This document shows, in pieces, positions 1-9,126 of a DNA stretch of 64,000 nt (within the stretch, counting starts at the first letter, position 1; every line of letters begins with the position of its first letter). The stretch covers positions 1,116,001-1,180,000 of the forward strand of contig NC_022111.1 in assembly GCF_000163055.2 (NCBI RefSeq), read 5' to 3'. The notes beneath the pieces were generated by a model. It saw only the letters and a program-made list of their open reading frames with translations. It ran no database searches and was not told where the DNA came from. This stretch comes from Prevotella sp. oral taxon 299 str. F0039 (GTDB lineage: Bacteria > Bacteroidota > Bacteroidia > Bacteroidales > Bacteroidaceae). The translations under genes and the position numbers were made by a program.

Positions 1-280
1 AGCCCTTTCCAAAGTCGTAACCAAGATAGATAACTGCATGCGGAATGTCGAAACGTCCATTACTTGGAGCATTCTTATGAGCATCTTTTCGTGGGTAACG
101 ATATTGATTATCGCTGTAAAAATTACGACTAAAAGCAGCTTCTCCATACCCACCAAGAGTGAGTTTTGATTTCTTTGCTGGTTGTGCTACACTGTCAGTA
201 GCTACATTCTGAGCACTAATAGTGGTGCTAATGGCTAAAAGAGTCATTAAATGTGCGATACGTCTTGTTCTCATTTGCAT
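1..280 (-). CDS. Outer-membrane porin-like beta-barrel protein, N-terminal part
   Basis: Minus-strand gene whose start (ATG at 278-280, or the in-frame ATG at 272-274) lies in the window and whose body runs off the left edge. The 93 visible residues begin with a signal peptide (MQMRTRRIAHLMTLLAISTT, then an Ala-Gln cleavage region). They continue with LTLGGYGEAAFSRNFYS and later FDIPHAVIYLGYDFGKG, alternating hydrophobic/polar stretches typical of the first strands of a Bacteroidota outer-membrane barrel. It is probably a porin or carbohydrate-selective channel in the outer membrane; the substrate cannot be told from this fragment. A good promoter lies just upstream (314-345, minus strand). 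Confidence 0.6.
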   Translation of the reverse strand, partial: MQMRTRRIAHLMTLLAISTTISAQNVATDSVAQPAKKSKLTLGGYGEAAFSRNFYSDNQYRYPRKDAHKNAPSNGRFDIPHAVIYLGYDFGKG

Positions 281-313
281 TTTGAAAAATTCGTTTTTAT
301 ATATTTTAGGCTG

Positions 314-345
314 CAAACTTACAGACATTTGACAATACATACAAT
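314..345 (-). promoter_or_regulatory. Bacteroidota promoter for the porin-like gene
   Basis: On the minus strand TAAGTTTG (plus-strand CAAACTTA, 314-321) matches the -7 element TAnnTTTG. ATTG (plus-strand CAAT, 342-345) lies 20 nt further upstream as a one-mismatch -33 element. Transcription should start near 307 and run into the gene starting at 280. Confidence 0.6.
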
Positions 346-744
346 ACCTAAAATTTGGTATATTTTTTATAAAAAAACAATAATCAGGAAAAAGAAAACG
401 AAGGATATCGAAATAAAAAGAAGTGCAGTAGCGCAATTATTCGCATATCTCCAATAACACAACAACAACAAAATAAGAAACAATATTGCGTGTTGTAATT
501 GACGATTCTAACGATCAATCACCTCTGCACTTTCTTCATAATTTTACCATTAAAAAAACTTTATGCTCAATAAGTTTATGAATTTTACTATGATGCAAAG
601 ATAGGTATTGAGCTTTTCTTTTGCAATACTCATTTATTGGTAAATTTATTCCTACCTACTTTTAGGTATTCCTCATTACTTTAGGGTACATACCAACATT
701 GAATAAAATGTAGGCTGAACGAAATCTTCATCGCACCAAGAAGT

Positions 745-832
745 TATATCATTGCTATTGGTTCCTAATAGCAATGATATAACACCCCAAAAGCAATGCC
801 ATTGCAGTGTAATATCATCGTTATTGAAAGGC
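745..832 (+). repeat. 22-nt tetrad repeat, array 1
   Basis: Four consecutive 22-nt units begin at 745, 767, 789 and 811. Units 2 and 3 begin AATAGCAATG and AAAAGCAATG; units 1 and 4 share ATATCAT-G-TATTG. Together with flanking T at 744, units 1 and 2 also form a perfect inverted repeat: arms 744-759 and 767-782 (16/16 bp) with a 7-nt loop, so this copy can fold as a strong hairpin. It belongs to the family found at 8428, 11827, 19141, 30770, 40858 and 52670. Confidence 0.8.
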
Positions 833-964
833 AACATAAAAAGACCTGTTGCTCAACCGCATAGCACATCGTGTGCCAATGGTTGGTAGATTGAAAATTC
901 TTAGCCTCTGTCTTCCACGCTCCTTGCCACGCTTTCGCACTTTAATAGCAGCGTTCTGCCTCTG

Positions 965-3046
965 TCACTTTGCGCTAATGGCAGACAAGAAGGTAGATGC
1001 TGGTAGCTTATCGCTGTTCACCAAATTGCCACGAGTGAAGGGTTGATAAGCATAACGCACAAATTTGGGTTGCTGAACGCTGTCGCTCCACGCCTCAAGA
1101 ACACCATCTTTCAAAGTGGTTTGGGCTGGATAAAACACCTTATCGGCACCTGCAAGTTCTAAAGTGCGCAAAGGTTGATTGTCGGCTGTGGTGAGATTCT
1201 TTCCATATTGAAATTCTACCACCACTTTTTTGCCTTGCATCTTCGCTCCAACAAACAACGGACCGCTGGGCACTATCTGCTCAAATCCCTTGTGTTTCAA
1301 CAAAGCCCAACGTGCTAAACGCTCACCAATGGGTTGTTTGTTGCGTGGGTGCACGTCGAGAGAGTCGCCCCAATCGCTACTAACTGCCATACCTGTGTTT
1401 GCCAATTGTTGCATCATCTTGCGCTGACTATCACGAAACCAGGGCCAAGAGGTGCGGTTGATCGACGATAACTGAACATAGTAGAAGGGTAGGGAGCTAT
1501 CGGCAAAGAAGCTACGCCACGACTGAATTAAAAGCGGAAACAAGCGTTCGTGTATCTCAATGTTGGTTGCATTCGATTCACCTTGATACCAAATCACTCC
1601 ATTTACAGCCATATTGTGTAGCGGACGTATTGCACTATCGTATAAATAAGTGGGGTTATAGGGGTGAAGTTGCAGTGGATTCTTGCCGTTTGCCACGTTC
1701 TTTGCACGGCGTTGCATCACCCATGGCATCACCATCACCTGTTTATTATATCTATCGTTGAGCAGTTCTGGAATGTTATTCTCGAGTGTTGGGCGGTCTA
1801 TCCACGACTCGGTAGTACTTCCACCCACTGCATTCATCACCAAACCGATGGGCATTTTCAAGCTATCTCGCAACATCTTGCCAAAGAAATAGGCAACTGC
1901 CGAAGCCGAACTAGCTGTTTGTGGGTTGCATTTTGCCCAGCCTTTCGATTCGAAGTATTGCAGTTTGTTGATAGAATCGAGAGCTGTTGTGCTCCAACTA
2001 ACATCGTCGGTGTTCCAACGAGGCTTGAAATGCAAAAATCGAAGCAATGAGTCTTGCGCCTGAGGAAGAGCCTCTTTGGCGTTAATAGCGTGCGAAAGAG
2101 GGAACTCCATGTTCGATTGTCCAGAGCAAACCCACACCTCTCCTGCAACAATGTCTTTGAAAGTGAGGGTAGTTTGTTTGTCGCTTACCTTCAAAGTGTA
2201 GTTCTTTCCTAATTCTAAAGGCAAGAATTCAACCTGCCATTGTCCGTCTATTCCTACCTCAATGGTTTTCTTTTGGTTATTGAGTTGTACCGAAACACGG
2301 CTCTTTGCGTTAGCTGTTCCGTTTACCACAAAAGGCTTTTGCCAATCAACCACCATGTTATCGCCAAAGTAAAGGGGCATCTTCAATCCGCCAAAGTCGC
2401 CTGTTATGGCTTGATAAACAACGTTTGCAAGAATGGTTGCGCCCTCTTTATTGGGGTGAACCGCATCGGGAAGCAACGAAGGACGACTGATTAATGGTTC
2501 GTAAAAGTCGACGAGTTGCGCTCCAACAACGCCCGCAACATATTCTATTTCTTTTTGAATATCCTTGTGCCAGTCACGTGTTCCTGCTAAAAAACGAAAA
2601 TGTTGATGGGTTAAAGGACTCATGCGTGCAATGATGATGTGCGCCTTTGGGTTTACTTTCTTAAAACTATTGACCAACGAAATATAATCGGGAACAAACT
2701 CATCTCTATAAAAAGGCCAGTTACGAGGGTCGGTATCGTTCACTCCAAGATGAATAACTACGATGTCTGCCTTATAATTTAACGCCTCAGTATATTCCTT
2801 TTGCTGTGTATAAGGGCGGTGTCCGTGATTTAAAAGAGTTGCTCCCGAATGCCCAAAGTTGCCCACAACATAGCCGTTTCCGAGCATTTTCTGAAGCTGA
2901 GAGGGGTAACTATCGGTCGAAGGGTTATCTAACAAATAGCCAAAGGTGATGCTGTTTCCTACACATGCCACTTTAATGGGCTTTTGAACTGCATGCAAAC
3001 AAAGGGTAAGCAGGGCAAATATAAAACTAAGGAAAGTCTTTTTCAT
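965..3046 (-). CDS. nanS: Two-domain sialate O-acetylesterase (NanS-like)
   Basis: 693 residues with a signal peptide (about 1-20), so secreted or periplasmic. The N-terminal half is an SGNH/GDSL hydrolase: block I GNSITFG with nucleophile Ser32, GVND around 101-104, and the D-x-x-H dyad at Asp194/His197. The C-terminal half is a second esterase of the SASA/DUF303 type: SGQSN at 308-312 and WYQGESN around 486-492. This double architecture is that of Tannerella forsythia NanS, which removes O-acetyl groups from sialic acids so that sialidases can act. That role fits the N-glycan-degrading enzymes elsewhere in the window, although no sialidase is visible here. Substrate specificity is inferred from the family; xylan or other acetyl-sugar esterase activity is the alternative. 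Confidence 0.8.
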   Translation of the reverse strand: MKKTFLSFIFALLTLCLHAVQKPIKVACVGNSITFGYLLDNPSTDSYPSQLQKMLGNGYVVGNFGHSGATLLNHGHRPYTQQKEYTEALNYKADIVVIHLGVNDTDPRNWPFYRDEFVPDYISLVNSFKKVNPKAHIIIARMSPLTHQHFRFLAGTRDWHKDIQKEIEYVAGVVGAQLVDFYEPLISRPSLLPDAVHPNKEGATILANVVYQAITGDFGGLKMPLYFGDNMVVDWQKPFVVNGTANAKSRVSVQLNNQKKTIEVGIDGQWQVEFLPLELGKNYTLKVSDKQTTLTFKDIVAGEVWVCSGQSNMEFPLSHAINAKEALPQAQDSLLRFLHFKPRWNTDDVSWSTTALDSINKLQYFESKGWAKCNPQTASSASAVAYFFGKMLRDSLKMPIGLVMNAVGGSTTESWIDRPTLENNIPELLNDRYNKQVMVMPWVMQRRAKNVANGKNPLQLHPYNPTYLYDSAIRPLHNMAVNGVIWYQGESNATNIEIHERLFPLLIQSWRSFFADSSLPFYYVQLSSINRTSWPWFRDSQRKMMQQLANTGMAVSSDWGDSLDVHPRNKQPIGERLARWALLKHKGFEQIVPSGPLFVGAKMQGKKVVVEFQYGKNLTTADNQPLRTLELAGADKVFYPAQTTLKDGVLEAWSDSVQQPKFVRYAYQPFTRGNLVNSDKLPASTFLSAISAK

Positions 3047-3103
3047 TGTTTATTTCAAATCTTTAGGGTGTTAAAACAATGTTATTGATGAATTGTATTT
3101 GTG

Positions 3104-3111
3104 CAAACTTA
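3104..3111 (-). promoter_or_regulatory. Candidate -7 element for nanS
   Basis: Minus-strand TAAGTTTG (plus-strand CAAACTTA) matches TAnnTTTG and lies 58 nt before the nanS start codon. I see no TTTG at the expected distance upstream, so only half of the promoter is supported. The rest of the gap up to 3348 holds only the divergent promoter of the ABC exporter gene. Confidence 0.45.
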
Positions 3112-3309
3112 ATCATTTTTATCCACACTTTGCATGCTTTTAATGGCTTTTTGATGGTTTCTTTCATTTTTCATTATCCCCGAAAAAATGGTTATAAAAC
3201 AAAGTGTTTATGAATGTGTTGGCAACGAACAATGAAAGAAGAAAGGAAACACTGCATAACTTATTTTGAAGTGGATAAAACTAAAGAGCAGTAAAAATGT
3301 GTTTTTTAC

Positions 3310-3340
3310 TTTGATTTGGCAATTATTTCTACTAACTTTG
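3310..3340 (+). promoter_or_regulatory. Full promoter of the envelope operon, abutting the start codon
   Basis: TTTG at 3310-3313, a 19-nt spacer and TAACTTTG at 3333-3340 match the Bacteroidota sigma-A consensus. The predicted transcription start is about 3346-3348, immediately before the ATG at 3349, so the mRNA would have almost no leader. Confidence 0.7.
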
Positions 3341-3348
3341 CAACATCT

Positions 3349-5175
3349 ATGAAAGAGTTTTTACAGGTCTTACGTCGCTTTGTGCCACCTTATAAAAAAT
3401 ATTTGGCACTCTCTGTACTATTTAACATACTGTCGGCAGTATTGAATATCTTTTCTTTTGCTGCGCTTATACCCATACTTCAAATCCTATTCAAAACGGA
3501 AAAAGTAGCGGTTGCAACTCGTTTGATGAGCTGGAACGAAGCAAGTATAAAAGAAGTAGTGAGCAATAATGCCGATTTCTATGTGCAACAGCTCGCTAAT
3601 GAATGGGGCACCAGTACTACATTGCTTGTTATTGGCTTGCTATTGGCTGTGATGACGTTCTTAAAAACGGGCGCATACTTCCTTTCTTCGGCATCTATCA
3701 TCCCCATAAGAACAGGCATTGTGCGTGATATTCGCAATCAGTTGTATCGTAAAATCACATCGCTTTCAATGGGTTTCTTCTCTGAAGAGCGCAAAGGAGA
3801 TATCATTGCACGAATGAGTGGCGATGTTCAAGAGGTAGAAAACTCTATCATGTCGTCGCTAGATATGCTTTTTAAGAATCCAATTCTTATCGTTATCTAC
3901 TTCAGTACGCTTATCTTCATCTCGTGGCAACTCACCATTTTCACCCTTCTTTTTGTGCCTTTGTTTGGCTGGATCATGGGTCTTGTGGGCAGAAAGCTAA
4001 AAGCTGGCTCGCTAACAGCACAAAGTTTGTGGAGCGATACCATGAGTCAAGTAGAAGAAACGCTTGGCGGTTTGCGCATCATTAAAGCGTTTTGCGCTGA
4101 AGAAAAGATGAATAAACGATTCGATAAGGTGAACAGCGACTATCGAAATAGCGTTAAAAAGGTTGCAATTCGCCAGCAAATGGCTCACCCAATGAGCGAA
4201 TTCATGGGCACAGTGATGATTGTTGTGGTGCTTTGGTTTGGTGGAATGCTCGTGTTAAACTACAACTCGATAAGCGGTTCGACCTTTATTTATTACCTTG
4301 TGATACTTTATAGCATCATTAACCCCTTGAAAGAGTTTTCTAAAGCGGGTTATGCTATCCCCAAAGGACTGGCTTCTATGGAGCGAATCGACAAGATATT
4401 AAAGGCAGAAATAGCTATTAAAGACCCCGAAAAGCCTGTTCAAATCAATGGTTTTAACCATCAAATAGAATTCAAAAATGTTTCGTTTAAATACAACGAA
4501 CAATGGGTTCTTCGCCATATCAACCTCGTAATTCCTAAAGGAAAGACTGTTGCTTTGGTGGGACAAAGCGGTAGTGGCAAGAGTACTCTTGTGGATTTAA
4601 TTCCTCGTTACTATGATGTTCAAGAGGGAGAGATACTCATTGATGGCATCAACATTAAGGACTTAGGAGTGAATAACCTAAGAGAATTGATGGGAAATGT
4701 GAACCAAGAGGCTATTCTTTTTAACGATTCGTTTAGAAACAACATTTCTTTTGGAGTGGAAGACGCTTCTTTAGAGCAGATTGAAGAGGCGGCAAAGATT
4801 GCCAATGCACACGAGTTTATTTTGCAATCAGAGAACCAATACGACACAAACATAGGCGACAGAGGTAGTCGTTTGTCTGGTGGTCAACGCCAAAGAGTGA
4901 GCATTGCACGTGCAATATTAAAGAATCCGCCTATCTTAATACTTGATGAAGCAACCAGTGCACTCGACACTGAGAGTGAAAGATTGGTGCAAGACGCTTT
5001 GGAAAGACTCATGAAAAGTCGCACAACAATCGCTATTGCACACCGACTTTCTACCATTCGACATGCCGATGAGATATGTGTTCTGCATCAAGGAGAGATT
5101 GTTGAGCAGGGAACTCACGAAGAATTACTGAATAAAGACGGTTATTATAAACGATTAAACGACATGCAAAAGTAG
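3349..5175 (+). CDS. ABC exporter, MsbA/lipid-flippase-like (fused permease and ATPase)
   Basis: A half-transporter of 608 residues: an N-terminal six-helix membrane domain (about residues 15-340) followed by a nucleotide-binding domain with Walker A GQSGSGKST (about 405-413), signature LSGGQRQR (about 509-516) and Walker B LILDEATSALD. I chose ATG 3349 and rejected an in-frame TTG at 3316, because the promoter's -7 box (3333-3340) lies between them. Homodimers of this family export lipids; the next gene is an LpxL-like acyltransferase and glycan-building genes follow, so lipid A or lipooligosaccharide-core export is the likely job. MsbA identity itself is inferred from context, and other ABC exporters look alike. 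The next start is 66 nt downstream, consistent with an operon. Confidence 0.85.
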   Translation: MKEFLQVLRRFVPPYKKYLALSVLFNILSAVLNIFSFAALIPILQILFKTEKVAVATRLMSWNEASIKEVVSNNADFYVQQLANEWGTSTTLLVIGLLLAVMTFLKTGAYFLSSASIIPIRTGIVRDIRNQLYRKITSLSMGFFSEERKGDIIARMSGDVQEVENSIMSSLDMLFKNPILIVIYFSTLIFISWQLTIFTLLFVPLFGWIMGLVGRKLKAGSLTAQSLWSDTMSQVEETLGGLRIIKAFCAEEKMNKRFDKVNSDYRNSVKKVAIRQQMAHPMSEFMGTVMIVVVLWFGGMLVLNYNSISGSTFIYYLVILYSIINPLKEFSKAGYAIPKGLASMERIDKILKAEIAIKDPEKPVQINGFNHQIEFKNVSFKYNEQWVLRHINLVIPKGKTVALVGQSGSGKSTLVDLIPRYYDVQEGEILIDGINIKDLGVNNLRELMGNVNQEAILFNDSFRNNISFGVEDASLEQIEEAAKIANAHEFILQSENQYDTNIGDRGSRLSGGQRQRVSIARAILKNPPILILDEATSALDTESERLVQDALERLMKSRTTIAIAHRLSTIRHADEICVLHQGEIVEQGTHEELLNKDGYYKRLNDMQK

Positions 5176-5241
5176 GCTACAACACTACTTTCACGTCGCC
5201 AAAAGCTTACAATCAGCACTATAAAGCTATTTAATTACACT

Positions 5242-6156
5242 ATGTACAGATTGATTTACGCTTTCTTCTACACCCTTTCTCTATTGCCGATGTGGTGCCT
5301 TTATCGCCTATCGGATATGGGTTTCGTATTGATTTACTACATCTTACGATACAGAAGAAATGTGGTAAAAAGCAATCTTACATCATCTTTTCCTGAAAAG
5401 TCGCAAGAAGAGCTAAAAGAAATCGAACGAAAATTTTATCGTTGGTTTGCCGATTACTTCATCGAATCGGTGAAATTGTTATCTATCAGTAAAGAAGAAC
5501 TGAGCAAACGACTCACTATTATCAATGCAAAACACATTGAAGAATGTTTCAAAGAAGGGCAAGATTGCGCAGGAATATTAGGACATTACTGCAATTGGGA
5601 GTGGCTTTCGTGCATAGGTATTAGTCTTCCGAGCGACAGAAAGATAGGACTTATCTACAAACCCATCAGAAATAAAACAATAGATAAATTGTTTTATCAA
5701 TTGCGTTCGTGCGTTGGTGGAGTGCCAGTGCCTAAGAATGAAATTCTAAGATACCTCGTTCAATATCGCAAAGAGGGTGTAAGAAGTTTGTTTGGGTATA
5801 TCTCCGACCAGTCGCCAAGATGGCAAAACATTCACCTTTGGCTTCCTTTTCTGAATCACGAAACGCCTGTTTTCACAGGAACAGAGCGCATAATGCGAAA
5901 GATGAACAATGCCGTTTACTATGTAGAGATGAACAGACCGAAGCGAGGTTACTACACTTGTGAATTTCATTTGATTACAAAAGATCCACAAAGTATGCCC
6001 GAACACGAGATAACTCGTCAATTCTTCAAAATGCTCGAGCAATCAATTAAAAATCAACCACACCTTTATCTTTGGACACATAAGCGTTGGAAACGCACCA
6101 AAGAAGAGTTTGATAGCAGATTTATAATTGAAAATGGAAAGGTTGTTCCTAAGTAA
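5242..6156 (+). CDS. Lipid A biosynthesis acyltransferase (LpxL/HtrB family)
   Basis: 304 residues with an N-terminal hydrophobic segment (about 5-35) and the acyltransferase motif H-x4-E at His115-Glu120 (HYCNWE), characteristic of LpxL/LpxM-type lysophospholipid acyltransferases. The family adds a secondary acyl chain from acyl-ACP to lipid A at the inner face of the cytoplasmic membrane. It sits between an MsbA-like exporter and a GT4 glycosyltransferase gene that starts 25 nt after its stop, so co-transcription is likely. acpP and fabF downstream supply acyl-ACP, but a separate promoter precedes them. Confidence 0.85.
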   Translation: MYRLIYAFFYTLSLLPMWCLYRLSDMGFVLIYYILRYRRNVVKSNLTSSFPEKSQEELKEIERKFYRWFADYFIESVKLLSISKEELSKRLTIINAKHIEECFKEGQDCAGILGHYCNWEWLSCIGISLPSDRKIGLIYKPIRNKTIDKLFYQLRSCVGGVPVPKNEILRYLVQYRKEGVRSLFGYISDQSPRWQNIHLWLPFLNHETPVFTGTERIMRKMNNAVYYVEMNRPKRGYYTCEFHLITKDPQSMPEHEITRQFFKMLEQSIKNQPHLYLWTHKRWKRTKEEFDSRFIIENGKVVPK

Positions 6157-6181
6157 TCACAACCCCAAACACCGATAAACA

Positions 6182-7339
6182 ATGATTATAGGATATGATG
6201 CTAAGCGCATAGTGAATAACAACACGGGCTTAGGAAGCTATGGAAGAAACCTCATTAACTCATTAGTTCCGCTGTTAGAAACTAATGATAAGTTGCTACT
6301 TTACACCCCTTCGTTTGGCAATGAACAGCTAAGAAGTCAGGTAATCGATAGCAATCAGGTTCAATACGTCTATCCTCAAAAAGCTTCTAACGGCATCATG
6401 CGTGGCTTGTGGCGCACCTTTGGCATCACAAAACAAATCAAAGCAGAGCCAATAGACCTGTTTCACGGCTTGTCGGGTGAGCTTCCTATCGGCATAAAAC
6501 GCACTAACACGGCTGCAGTTGTAACCATTCACGACCTTATTTTCCTTCGTCATCCCGAGTTTTACAACCCTCTTGACGTAGCAATCTATCGCTGGAAGTT
6601 TAAGAAAGCCTGCCAAGAAGCCGACCGAATGATTGCTATCAGCGAGCGAACCAAGTTCGATATCATGCACTTTGGCAATTATCCTGAAGACAAAATAGAT
6701 GTTATTTATCAATCGGCATCACAGCGTTTTCAAACTCATCTCTCTAACAATCAGCTACAAGCAATTCGCCAAAAGTTTCAACTTCCACAACAATTCATTT
6801 TAAACGTCGGCACCATTGAGAAGCGAAAAAATATCCTTCAGGCAGTAAAAGCCTTGCCCTTGCTATCCAACGACACCCACCTTGTTATCGTTGGGCGCAA
6901 CACTCCATATGTAAAGGAGATCGAAGCATGGACAAAGAGCCACGCCCTTACCTCAAGAGTACATATTTTGAACAACGTGAGCAACGACGATTTGGCGGGC
7001 ATTTATCAGCTTGCCACCTGCTTTGTTTACCCTTCTCGCTACGAAGGTTTCGGTCTTCCCATCATCGAAGCCATTCAATGTGGATTGTGTGTTGTGGCTT
7101 GCACAGGCTCATGTTTAGAAGAAGCGGGAGGCAACTCGTGCCTATATGTTCACCCAGACGATGTTGAAGGCATGGCAGCAGCATTGAAACAGCTGCTCGA
7201 CAACCCTGAAGAAAGAACCCAAAGAGCGCAAAAAGCCCGTGAATATGTCACCCGATTCGAAAACAATAACGTGGCAGTTCAGGTGCAACAACAATATCTA
7301 AAAACCATCGAAACCAAGCGTTTATCGATGAAAAGATAA
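6182..7339 (+). CDS. GT4-family glycosyltransferase
   Basis: 385 residues with the two Rossmann-like domains of GT-B enzymes. The N-terminal part carries a G-rich segment (TGLGSYGRNL), and the C-terminal part has NVGTIEKRKN and the donor-binding E-x7-E motif in YEGFGLPIIEAIQCG. GT4 enzymes retain the anomeric configuration and use nucleotide sugars, here probably to extend a lipooligosaccharide core or surface glycan in the cytoplasm. It lies between the LpxL-like acyltransferase and a WaaP-like kinase with short gaps, as in a core-assembly operon. The sugar and acceptor cannot be read from the sequence. Confidence 0.85.
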   Translation: MIIGYDAKRIVNNNTGLGSYGRNLINSLVPLLETNDKLLLYTPSFGNEQLRSQVIDSNQVQYVYPQKASNGIMRGLWRTFGITKQIKAEPIDLFHGLSGELPIGIKRTNTAAVVTIHDLIFLRHPEFYNPLDVAIYRWKFKKACQEADRMIAISERTKFDIMHFGNYPEDKIDVIYQSASQRFQTHLSNNQLQAIRQKFQLPQQFILNVGTIEKRKNILQAVKALPLLSNDTHLVIVGRNTPYVKEIEAWTKSHALTSRVHILNNVSNDDLAGIYQLATCFVYPSRYEGFGLPIIEAIQCGLCVVACTGSCLEEAGGNSCLYVHPDDVEGMAAALKQLLDNPEERTQRAQKAREYVTRFENNNVAVQVQQQYLKTIETKRLSMKR

Positions 7340-7382
7340 GATTATCGCTCACCCCAACCATTATATAAGACCCCGAAAAGAT

Positions 7383-8138
7383 ATGGCATACAAAATAATG
7401 ATTGACGAACAATACGAAGATATGCGTGCATTCTTAACCTCTATCCCTTCGATCTTCGACACAGAAGGAGTGGAGATATACGACGGACGCAACACCATTA
7501 AATCGTTTACGTTGCCTAATGGCGAAACAATCAACGTGAAAAGATTTCATAAACCTTCGTTTTTCAATCAGCTTGTCTACTCTTTTAACATCCGCAAACC
7601 AAAGGGTTTAAGGGCTTTTCAGTTTCCTTATATTCTCAAAGAAAAGCAAATAGAAACCCCACAAAGCGTGGCTTATATCGAAGAGCGCAACAGCTTTCAC
7701 CTCTTGCAACACTCTTATTATGCCTACATCAAATGTTCTTATACCAACGATTTATACGATATGGGAGGCAAACGAGATGCCGAAGCATTTGAAAGGGTAG
7801 AGGCTTTAGCAAATTTCACGGCGCACATGCACAACAACGGGGTGTTACACAAAGACTTTTCGCCTGGTAATATTCTTTGGGAAAAAGACGAAAAGGGATA
7901 TCACTTTGCTGTTATCGACATCAACCGAATGGAGTTTAAGCAGATAGATATCAACGAAGGCTGTGCCAATTTCGCACGTCTTTGGGGAATTACCGAGATG
8001 TTTAGAACCATGGCAAGAGCCTATGCCAAAGCCAGAAACTTTGATGTTGACGAGTGCGAGCGTCTTGTTGTGATGCACAGAAACAAGTTTTGGAAGAACT
8101 ATGGCAAGCGACATTACATCAGTTTTCCACTCGATTAG
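7383..8138 (+). CDS. Lipopolysaccharide kinase (WaaP/Kdo-kinase-like)
   Basis: 251 residues with a eukaryotic-like kinase catalytic loop: HKDFSPGN at His156-Asn163, where Asp158 would be the catalytic base, and a following IDINR with Asp179 in the DFG-equivalent position. The family (PF06293) phosphorylates heptose or Kdo of the LPS core in the cytoplasm. It is the last gene of the envelope operon, 43 nt after the glycosyltransferase. Bacteroidota cores are often phosphorylated on Kdo, so a Kdo kinase is a reasonable guess, but the acceptor is unproven. Confidence 0.75.
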   Translation: MAYKIMIDEQYEDMRAFLTSIPSIFDTEGVEIYDGRNTIKSFTLPNGETINVKRFHKPSFFNQLVYSFNIRKPKGLRAFQFPYILKEKQIETPQSVAYIEERNSFHLLQHSYYAYIKCSYTNDLYDMGGKRDAEAFERVEALANFTAHMHNNGVLHKDFSPGNILWEKDEKGYHFAVIDINRMEFKQIDINEGCANFARLWGITEMFRTMARAYAKARNFDVDECERLVVMHRNKFWKNYGKRHYISFPLD

Positions 8139-8427
8139 TTGCCCGTTTACCGCCTTTTGTTTCGCCAAGTGAGCCTCATCATGCTTCTTCTGCATTCCAC
8201 TTGCCCGTCTTCACTGCCCAATTGGTCTTCATTCTATACTCAACTCATCATCTTTTCAGTTCAAAATTTCAACATTGTCGGTAGAGTTCTGCTGTTTGTT
8301 CCTTTCACTTAGTTTCCTTTTTCCTTTCCTTCCTTCGCCTTTCTCACTCCACTTTCGCTCCCTGCTCATTCCACTCATTTTGAAAGGTCAGAACACTTTT
8401 CAAAGCAAGCCAATCCACCTGCTTTGC

Positions 8428-8515
8428 AATAGCATTGCTTTTAGCTTTCAATAGCAACGCTTTTAAGTAGCAATATGCCTGCTTTTATCCTCAAAAAACA
8501 TTGCTTTTATATCCA
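8428..8515 (+). repeat. 22-nt tetrad repeat, array 2
   Basis: Four exact 22-nt steps at 8428, 8450, 8472 and 8494. The units begin AATAGCATTGCTTTTA, AATAGCAACGCTTTTA, AATATGCCTGCTTTTA and AAAAACATTGCTTTTA. TGCTTTTA or CGCTTTTA recurs at the same offset in all four. This is the clearest copy of the family. Confidence 0.9.
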
Positions 8516-8780
8516 CCTCTTGGCGTGCTTCTTTCACTCTCGCATCTCATTTTTTCGATCATTTTTTGTACCATCGCTCTTATATATAATAAGGTATAAG
8601 GGAAAAACAGACGACTTTTGAGAAGCAAAAAGAGGGTATCAATGAGCTTTTTTCAAAAAATAGACCCAAAGAGCATGAGATGAAAAGCAATAAAAGGGTC
8701 ATTTTTATCCGAAAAAGACTCAAAAACAATGCACAAACAACCCCCTTATGTGCAAAAAAGGTCGTTTTTTGAGAAAAATA

Positions 8781-8812
8781 TTTGCTGAATTAAATAAAAA
8801 GTCGTTTCTTTG
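8781..8812 (+). promoter_or_regulatory. Promoter of acpP
   Basis: TTTG at 8781-8784, a 20-nt spacer and TTTCTTTG at 8805-8812 (one mismatch to TAnnTTTG). It gives a leader of roughly 45-50 nt before the acpP ATG at 8866. Confidence 0.6.
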
Positions 8813-8865
8813 CATGCGATTTTCACTTAGAAATTAAATTACAAACATTTAAAAAACAAACAATT

Positions 8866-9102
8866 ATGTCAGCAATTGAAGAAAAAGTAAGAGCTATTAT
8901 CGTTGATAAACTTGGTGTAGATGAAACAGAAGTAAAGCCAGAAGCAAGCTTCACTAACGACCTTGGTGCAGATTCACTTGACACTGTTGAGCTTATCATG
9001 GAATTCGAAAAGGAATTCAGTATCTCTATTCCAGACGATAAAGCAGAAAAGATTTCAACTGTAGGAGACGCAATCGCTTACATAGAAGAAAACTCAAAAT
9101 AA
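8866..9102 (+). CDS. acpP: Acyl carrier protein
   Basis: 78 acidic residues, the usual ACP length, with the phosphopantetheine attachment motif GADSLD (Ser37) preceding helix II ([12 protein letters not shown]). It carries growing acyl chains in cytoplasmic type II fatty-acid synthesis. fabF and rnc follow on the same strand, the common acpP-fabF-rnc order. The 204-nt gap to fabF contains a long imperfect hairpin and a possible internal promoter. Confidence 0.97.
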   Translation: MSAIEEKVRAIIVDKLGVDETEVKPEASFTNDLGADSLDTVELIMEFEKEFSISIPDDKAEKISTVGDAIAYIEENSK

Positions 9103-9126
9103 TTATAAAAAGTTGAGAATTGAGCT

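Larger units (their letters stand above)
281..964. other. Intergenic region with promoter and 22-nt repeat block
   Basis: This 684-nt gap holds the minus-strand promoter at 314-345 and the four-unit repeat block at 745-832. The rest is AT-rich (about 350-720) or without recognisable coding signal. I see no clear terminator for the nanS gene that ends at 965. Confidence 0.5.
8139..8865. other. Long intergenic region before acpP
   Basis: 727 nt without a credible gene. 8139-8427 is pyrimidine-rich with no feature I can name. 8428-8515 is a 22-nt tetrad array. 8516-8780 is AT-rich and contains several related runs (GACTTTTGAG, GTCGTTTTTTGAG and GACTCAAAAAC types). The acpP promoter is at 8781-8812. 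Confidence 0.5.

Noticed and set aside
251..457. 68-codon plus-strand frame
   Set aside because: It overlaps the start and promoter of the minus-strand porin-like gene and has no recognisable features.
3316..3348. TTG 3316 as the start of the ABC exporter
   Set aside because: The promoter -7 box lies at 3333-3340, so this codon would not be in the mRNA; the ATG at 3349 gives a standard N-terminus.
8428..8515. 22-nt arrays as CRISPR
   Set aside because: There is no split into constant repeat and unique spacer: the whole unit is 22 nt and degenerate throughout, arrays always have four units, and no cas gene is present.
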